Part shown: in pieces, positions 6,809-9,775 of the stretch
How the letters are laid out: the number at the start of each line of letters is the position of its first letter
Numbering within the stretch: position 1 is the first letter of the stretch
Assembly: GCA_002782365.1 (NCBI GenBank)
Contig: PFHP01000066.1
Coordinates: 1-9,775 of the forward strand
Direction: 5' to 3'
DNA from: Candidatus Kuenenbacteria bacterium CG_4_8_14_3_um_filter_39_15
GTDB taxonomy: Bacteria; Patescibacteriota; Patescibacteriia; UBA2196; GWA2-42-15
Length of the DNA: 9,775 nt
Notes under the pieces: generated by a model
What the model saw: the letters and a program-made list of their open reading frames with translations, nothing else
Database searches by the model: none
Told to the model about the DNA's origin: nothing
Made by a program: the position numbers and the translations under genes

Positions 6809-7177
6809 GGAAATAATCAAGAATATCCGGTCAAATTTTATCAAGACAGCCGCAGCGGTGAATCATCGGTGTTTAATTACATGGAAAGTTTGGACCTAAA
6901 AGCAAAAGCCAAAGTTTTGAAATACATTGAATTTTTACGCCAGCATCAAGGTTATTTAGATGAGCCCTACACTAAACATATTAAAGGTAAAATTAGGGAA
7001 TTGCGGGTGGATTTTGGTCATCAAAGGCACAGAATTTTCTATTTCGCGTTTATCAAAAAGACAATTGTTTTACTTCACGCTTTTTTGAAAAAGACCGACA
7101 AAACACCGATGGCGGAAATAAAAAAAGCCGAGAATAATTATTTTGATGCCATCAATAATCAAAAATTATATGAATAA
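6797..7177 (+). CDS. higB: RelE/HigB-type (Gp49-like) toxin
   Basis: A 126-residue basic protein of the RelE/ParE superfamily, phage-derived Gp49-like/HigB group. It shows YPVKFYQDSRSGESSVFNYMESL (10-32), helices to about 50, then the conserved core strands IKGKIRELRVDFGHQRHRIFYF (62-83) and TIVLLHAFLKKTDKTPMAEIKKA (89-111). The family works as a ribosome-associated mRNA endonuclease, with basic residues such as those at K63, R67, R70 and R79 in candidate active-site positions. ATG 6797 is the only ATG, GTG or TTG between the upstream stop at 6773 and the conserved first strand, but it lies inside the promoter at 6780-6808, so how full-length toxin is made is unclear. The gene overlaps the antitoxin start by 8 nt, with toxin first, the order typical of higBA. 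Confidence 0.85.
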   Translation: MIYNGNNQEYPVKFYQDSRSGESSVFNYMESLDLKAKAKVLKYIEFLRQHQGYLDEPYTKHIKGKIRELRVDFGHQRHRIFYFAFIKKTIVLLHAFLKKTDKTPMAEIKKAENNYFDAINNQKLYE

Positions 7178-7481
7178 AAAAAAGATAATCAAAAAAGAGA
7201 AAAAAGCCGTTGACTGGCAGAAATATTTAAATAGACAGTTGAGAGATCAATCAGTGAGAAAATATTATGATGAATACGGCAAGCAATTGGAAATTGCTTA
7301 TCAAATTTTGCAGTTGCGCAAAAAGCAAAAGATGTCGCAAACGGAATTGGCGCGCCGTTTAAAAACCAAACAGAGCAATGTGGCGCGCATGGAGGCTGGA
7401 CAGCAAAATTTTACCACTGACACTTTGCAAAAAGTGGCGGATATTTTTAAGCGTCAGTTGAAGGTGGAGTTTGTAAAGTAA
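7170..7481 (+). CDS. higA: HigA-type antitoxin, XRE/HTH family
   Basis: The ATG at 7170, overlapping the toxin stop, is taken as the start, giving 103 residues; TTG 7143 and ATG 7146 in the same frame are deeper in the toxin gene. A Lys-rich N-terminus leads to DWQKYLNRQLRDQSVRKYYDEY (15-36), the toxin-neutralising segment usual for partners of Gp49-like toxins. A Cro/C1-type helix-turn-helix follows at about 43-98: LRKKQKMSQTELARRLKTKQSNVARMEAGQ, with the recognition helix near 66-76, ending in LKVEFV. It is expected to bind the toxin and repress the shared promoter, for which the palindrome at 6787-6804 is the best candidate site. The stop at 7479 is followed almost at once by the repeat copy of the DinD-like tail. 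Confidence 0.85.
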   Translation: MNKKKIIKKEKKAVDWQKYLNRQLRDQSVRKYYDEYGKQLEIAYQILQLRKKQKMSQTELARRLKTKQSNVARMEAGQQNFTTDTLQKVADIFKRQLKVEFVK

Positions 7482-7491
7482 ACAACAAAGA

Positions 7492-7548
7492 AAAGTTGTG
7501 GCAGATGGGAGAAAAATGTTAAAGAACGGGAAGAAATTGAAAAAGTAA
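7492..7548 (+). pseudogene. Displaced 3' tail of the DinD-like gene
   Basis: Frame reading from 7492 gives KVVADGRK, nearly identical to the end of the DinD-like protein (KVVAEGRK), then MLKNGKKLKK and a TAA at 7546. At DNA level 7492-7515 matches 6743-6766 at 23 of 24 bases. There is no start codon of its own that makes sense and nothing DinD-like upstream apart from this, so it is read as the orphaned original C-terminus left behind when the toxin-antitoxin pair was inserted. The alternative is the remnant of a second DinD-like gene. Confidence 0.7.
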
Positions 7549-7555
7549 AATTAAA

Positions 7556-7607
7556 TGTCATTCCCGCTGGAGTTTACCCCGCACCACGATGCGGGGCGGG
7601 AATGACA
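7556..7607. repeat. REP-like palindromic element
   Basis: TGTCATTCCCGC (7556-7567) pairs perfectly with GCGGGAATGACA (7596-7607). Inside, CCCCGCA (7577-7583) pairs with TGCGGGG (7590-7596), leaving a 9-nt bulge on the left. The outer motif is of the type seen as high-copy intergenic repeats in many bacteria. There is no T-run after it, so it is not called a terminator. Confidence 0.75.
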
Positions 7608-7630
7608 GGATGAAGTTTGGAATAAAAAAA

Positions 7631-7671
7631 TTGACAAAGAATTAAAAGAATATACACTTAAATTTTAAGTG
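7631..7671 (+). promoter_or_regulatory. Candidate promoter and operator-like palindrome upstream of atpD
   Basis: TTGACA (7631-7636) is a perfect -35; TACACT (7653-7658) is a four-of-six -10 at 16 nt spacing. The -10 overlaps a perfect palindrome, CACTTAA (7655-7661), ATT, TTAAGTG (7665-7671), which could be a repressor site. This would give atpDC their own transcript, about 85 nt leader included. The -10 is weak, so the call is tentative. Confidence 0.45.
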
Positions 7672-7674
7672 ATG

Positions 7675-7715
7675 TTACGCAAATAACAGAAAATGACAAG
7701 TGGGGATTTGCGTAA
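7675..7715. repeat. Inverted repeat in the atpD leader
   Basis: TTACGCAAAT (7675-7684) and ATTTGCGTAA (7706-7715) are perfect 10-nt complements around a 21-nt loop that holds an unused ATG (7693). It lies between the candidate promoter and the atpD start and could be a transcript hairpin or a protein-binding site. Confidence 0.6.
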
Positions 7716-7749
7716 GGTCAATTATTTATTAAAAGTTTATTATAAAAAT

Positions 7750-9117
7750 ATGGATAATATTGGTGTTATCAAACAAATTATTGGCGTAGTGGTGGACGTG
7801 TATTTTCCAAAAAAACTGCCTGGAATTTATTACGCGCTTGAAGTAAAGCTGGCTGACAAAATTTTGGTCTTGGAAGTGCAAAAACATCTGGGTGATAAAA
7901 TAGTCAGGACGGTCGCCATGGGTTCAACTGATGGTCTGGCGCGGGGAGTGGCAGTAGTTGACACTGGCGCGCCAATTGCCGTGCCGGTGGGCAAAGAAAC
8001 CCTAGGCAGGATGTTTGATGTTTTGGGTAAGCCGATTGATGGCAAGGGAGAGGTATTGACCAAAGAAAAATCACCCATTCATAAACAGGCGCCGAGTTTT
8101 ATTGACCAGACAACAAAAACTGAAGTTTTTGAGACAGGGATTAAGGTGATTGATTTAATTTGCCCTTTTACCAAAGGCGGCAAGGTAGGCTTATTCGGCG
8201 GGGCCGGGGTGGGCAAGACCGTGGTCATTCAGGAGCTGATTAGAAATATTGCCCAGGAACACGGCGGGTTTTCTGTTTTTGCTGGCGTGGGAGAACGGAC
8301 GCGCGAAGGCAATGATTTATATTACGACATGAAGGCGTCAGGTGTTCTAAAAAATACAACCTTGGTATTCGGACAGATGAATGAACCGCCTGGTTCAAGA
8401 TTGCGCGTTGGCTTAACCGGGCTATCCATGGCAGAACATTTTAGAGACAAGGAAGGCAAAGACGTACTGCTGTTTATTGATAATATTTTCAGGTTTACTC
8501 AAGCCGGCAGCGAAGTGTCAGCGCTTCTTGGCAGAATGCCGTCAGCCGTAGGTTATCAGCCGACATTGGCGACAGAAATGGGCGAGCTGCAGGAGAGGAT
8601 TACTTCAACTAAGAAAGGCTCAATTACCTCTGTGCAGGCAATTTACGTGCCGGCGGACGACTTGACTGACCCGGCGCCGGCGACAACCTTTGGCCACTTG
8701 GATTCAACGGTGGTGTTGTCAAGAAGTTTGAGTGAACTCGGAATTTATCCGGCAGTTGACCCGCTTGATTCAACGTCGGTGATTCTTGATCCGGCAGTGG
8801 TGGGCGAAGAACATTATAAGGTGACGCGCGAAGTACAGCGAGTACTGCAAAGATACAAGGATTTGCAGGATATCATTGCGATTTTGGGCATGGAGGAGCT
8901 TTCAGAAGAGGATAAAATTACAGTTTCCCGCGCCAGAAAGATTCAGAGATTTTTATCGCAGCCATTTTTTGTAGCAGAAACATTTACCGGCCGGCCGGGC
9001 GCCTATGTGCCGTTAAAAGAAACCGTCAGAGGATTTAAGGAAATTTTAGAAGGGAAATATGATTCTAAATCAGAACAGGCATTCTATATGAAGGGGTCAA
9101 TTAGTGAGGTTAAATAA
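7750..9117 (+). CDS. atpD: ATP synthase F1 subunit beta (catalytic)
   Basis: The 455-residue catalytic subunit. The start at 7750 is preferred because MDNIGVIKQIIGVVVDVYFP aligns with the family N-terminus; the in-frame ATG at 7693 would add 19 residues that read through the leader hairpin. Walker A is GGAGVGKT (150-157), catalytic glutamate E182 lies in GERTREGND (181-189), and the Walker B strand is DVLLFIDNIFRFTQAGSE (238-255). GRMPSAVGYQPTL (261-273) follows, and the gamma-contact loop reads EELSEED (382-388), a conservative variant of DELSEED. All catalytic elements are intact and the length is close to normal (460-480). The gene is separated from atpG by 1.86 kb of unrelated genes and from atpC by a 142-bp palindromic element. 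Confidence 0.98.
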   Translation: MDNIGVIKQIIGVVVDVYFPKKLPGIYYALEVKLADKILVLEVQKHLGDKIVRTVAMGSTDGLARGVAVVDTGAPIAVPVGKETLGRMFDVLGKPIDGKGEVLTKEKSPIHKQAPSFIDQTTKTEVFETGIKVIDLICPFTKGGKVGLFGGAGVGKTVVIQELIRNIAQEHGGFSVFAGVGERTREGNDLYYDMKASGVLKNTTLVFGQMNEPPGSRLRVGLTGLSMAEHFRDKEGKDVLLFIDNIFRFTQAGSEVSALLGRMPSAVGYQPTLATEMGELQERITSTKKGSITSVQAIYVPADDLTDPAPATTFGHLDSTVVLSRSLSELGIYPAVDPLDSTSVILDPAVVGEEHYKVTREVQRVLQRYKDLQDIIAILGMEELSEEDKITVSRARKIQRFLSQPFFVAETFTGRPGAYVPLKETVRGFKEILEGKYDSKSEQAFYMKGSISEVK

Positions 9118-9126
9118 AGTATTTCT

Positions 9127-9268
9127 ATCAGCAAAATTGTTTTTCAAAAAGACGTAAATTTTTTTCCAGCGAAAAAATTTACTAAAGGGTTCACAAAATT
9201 CCCCGATGTTAAATCGGGGACCAAGCAATTTTGTTCACCCATTCTTTTTGAAAAACAATTTTGCTGAT
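9127..9268. mobile_element. MITE-like palindromic element between atpD and atpC
   Basis: The ends are perfect 26-bp inverted repeats, 9127-9152 and 9243-9268 (ATCAGCAAAATTG... at the left). Between them are two further hairpins: GTAAATTTTTT (9154-9164) with AAAAAATTTAC (9172-9182), and 9187-9200 with 9227-9240 (two mismatches in 14), which encloses TCCCCGAT, GTTAA, ATCGGGGA (9200-9220). The whole 142 bp can fold as a three-way, cloverleaf-like structure on either strand. No coding frame and no clear flanking target duplication are seen. It fits a non-autonomous miniature element or a strong transcript structure between beta and epsilon. Confidence 0.75.
9200..9220. repeat. Second copy of the CCCCGAT-GTTAA hairpin
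   Basis: TCCCCGAT (9200-9207), loop GTTAA, ATCGGGGA (9213-9220). The stem core and loop match the hairpin at 2336-2357 after atpE, where the loop is GTTAAT. Here it forms the innermost arm of the larger palindromic element. Confidence 0.7.
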
Positions 9269-9284
9269 GGGATGAAGCTATACC

Positions 9285-9740
9285 ATGAAATCTATTAAAC
9301 TAAAAATAGTAACCCTTGAAAAAGTTGTTTCATCTGACACGGTCAGTCAGGTTTCTTTGGATACAAAAATGGGGCAGATTACAATCTTGCCCAATCATTT
9401 GCCGTTAGTGGCCGAATTGGTGCCGGGAGAAATTATTGTTAAAAAATCAACTAAAGGCGGGGAGACAGAGGAGTGGATGGCAGTTTCCGGCGGATTTGTA
9501 GAAGTTTTGCCAGATGCAGTGGTGATCTTGGCTGATACGGCAGAATATGCGGCAGAGATTGACCAGGCAAGAGCAGAAGAGGCCAGAGCCAAAGCAGAGA
9601 AATTATTAAAAGAAAAGATGGTTGATTCCAAAGAGTATGCTTATGTGGCGGCAAAATTACAAAAGGAATTAGCCAGACTTAGGGTGGTCAGAAAGAGAAA
9701 AAATAAATTTTCAGCTGTTTCGGCCGATAGCCTTAAATAA
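9285..9740 (+). CDS. atpC: ATP synthase F1 subunit epsilon
   Basis: A 151-residue rotor subunit binding gamma and the c-ring. The N-terminal beta-sandwich (about 1-88) contains the family signature MGQITILPNHLPLVAEL (29-45) and WMAVSGGFVEVLPDAVVILADTAE (64-87). The C-terminal alpha-hairpin is complete: EIDQARAEEARAKAEKLLKE (91-110) and about 115-135, the part that can extend and inhibit ATP hydrolysis in other bacteria. A basic tail, VVRKRKNKFSAV (134-145), makes it slightly longer than the usual 130-140. The ATG at 9285 has only a weak purine stretch before it. Expression may be tuned by the palindromic element directly upstream. It is the last atp gene. Confidence 0.93.
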   Translation: MKSIKLKIVTLEKVVSSDTVSQVSLDTKMGQITILPNHLPLVAELVPGEIIVKKSTKGGETEEWMAVSGGFVEVLPDAVVILADTAEYAAEIDQARAEEARAKAEKLLKEKMVDSKEYAYVAAKLQKELARLRVVRKRKNKFSAVSADSLK

Positions 9741-9753
9741 CCAATAATTATTA

Positions 9754-9773
9754 AAAATAAAATAAAATAAAAT
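9754..9773. repeat. Short AAAAT tandem repeat
   Basis: Four consecutive AAAAT units after atpC, in AT-rich sequence running to the window end. No terminator hairpin is visible in the 35 nt available. Confidence 0.4.
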
Positions 9774-9775
9774 TA

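Noticed and set aside
7556..7607. Rho-independent terminator after the antitoxin
   Set aside because: The stem is strong but no T-run follows on either side in the required position.
7693..7749. Earlier atpD start at ATG 7693
   Set aside because: The added 19 residues read through an inverted repeat and do not fit the beta N-terminus, which matches from 7750.
9127..9268. CRISPR-like repeats before atpC
   Set aside because: The repeats are inverted and nested; there are no regularly spaced direct repeats or cas genes.
1..9775. Recoded UGA (Gly or Trp) as in some candidate phyla
   Set aside because: atpB and atpA end at TGA exactly at the expected family length, and no conserved Gly or Trp position is encoded by TGA.

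Overview
The window is a stretch of a moderately AT-rich bacterial chromosome with short intergenic gaps, all genes on the + strand, and almost no Shine-Dalgarno sequences. It holds a complete F-type ATP synthase gene cluster. The best guess is a Candidate Phyla Radiation (Patescibacteria) genome. The hints are AT-rich gaps full of palindromic repeats, a delta subunit about 40 residues shorter than usual, mostly SD-less starts and generally compact proteins. This is an inference from style; no marker here fixes the lineage. UGA, UAG and UAA all end genes (atpB and atpA stop at TGA), so the UGA-Gly code of Gracilibacteria/SR1 does not apply.

Layout: (1) 1-797, the 3' part of rmuC, cut by the left edge. 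(2) 798-886, a gap with a good sigma70-type promoter (TTGACT, 17 nt, TAAAAT). (3) 887-4828, atpZ/I, atpB (a), atpE (c), atpF (b), atpH (delta) and atpA (alpha), with a GC-rich hairpin between atpE and atpF. (4) 4829-4971, a gap with two strong GC-rich hairpins ending just before the atpG start codon. (5) 4972-5886, atpG (gamma). (6) 5918-7481, three genes foreign to an ATP synthase operon: a BRO-N/DinD-like protein, a RelE/HigB-type toxin and an overlapping HigA-type antitoxin. (7) 7482-7749, a non-coding leader holding a duplicated tail of the DinD-like gene, a REP-like palindrome, a candidate promoter, an operator-like palindrome and a hairpin. (8) 7750-9117, atpD (beta). (9) 9118-9284, a 142-bp palindromic MITE-like element with perfect 26-bp inverted ends. 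(10) 9285-9740, atpC (epsilon), then AT-rich sequence to the end.

Together the atp genes encode Fo (a, b, c) and F1 (alpha, beta, gamma, delta, epsilon) of an apparently functional proton-type ATP synthase. Walker motifs, catalytic Glu, arginine finger, subunit a Arg and subunit c Glu are all present. The most notable feature is that the normally contiguous atpA-G-D-C block is split by a DinD-like gene plus a toxin-antitoxin pair. The pair lies between two near-identical 24-nt copies of the 3' end of the DinD-like gene, which looks like an insertion scar. A consensus promoter with an overlapping palindrome sits on the toxin start codon, and a second promoter-like leader lies before atpD, as if transcription of atpDC had to be re-established after the insertion. 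Every disrupted gap in the operon (E/F, A/G, antitoxin/D, D/C) carries a different or shared palindromic element.
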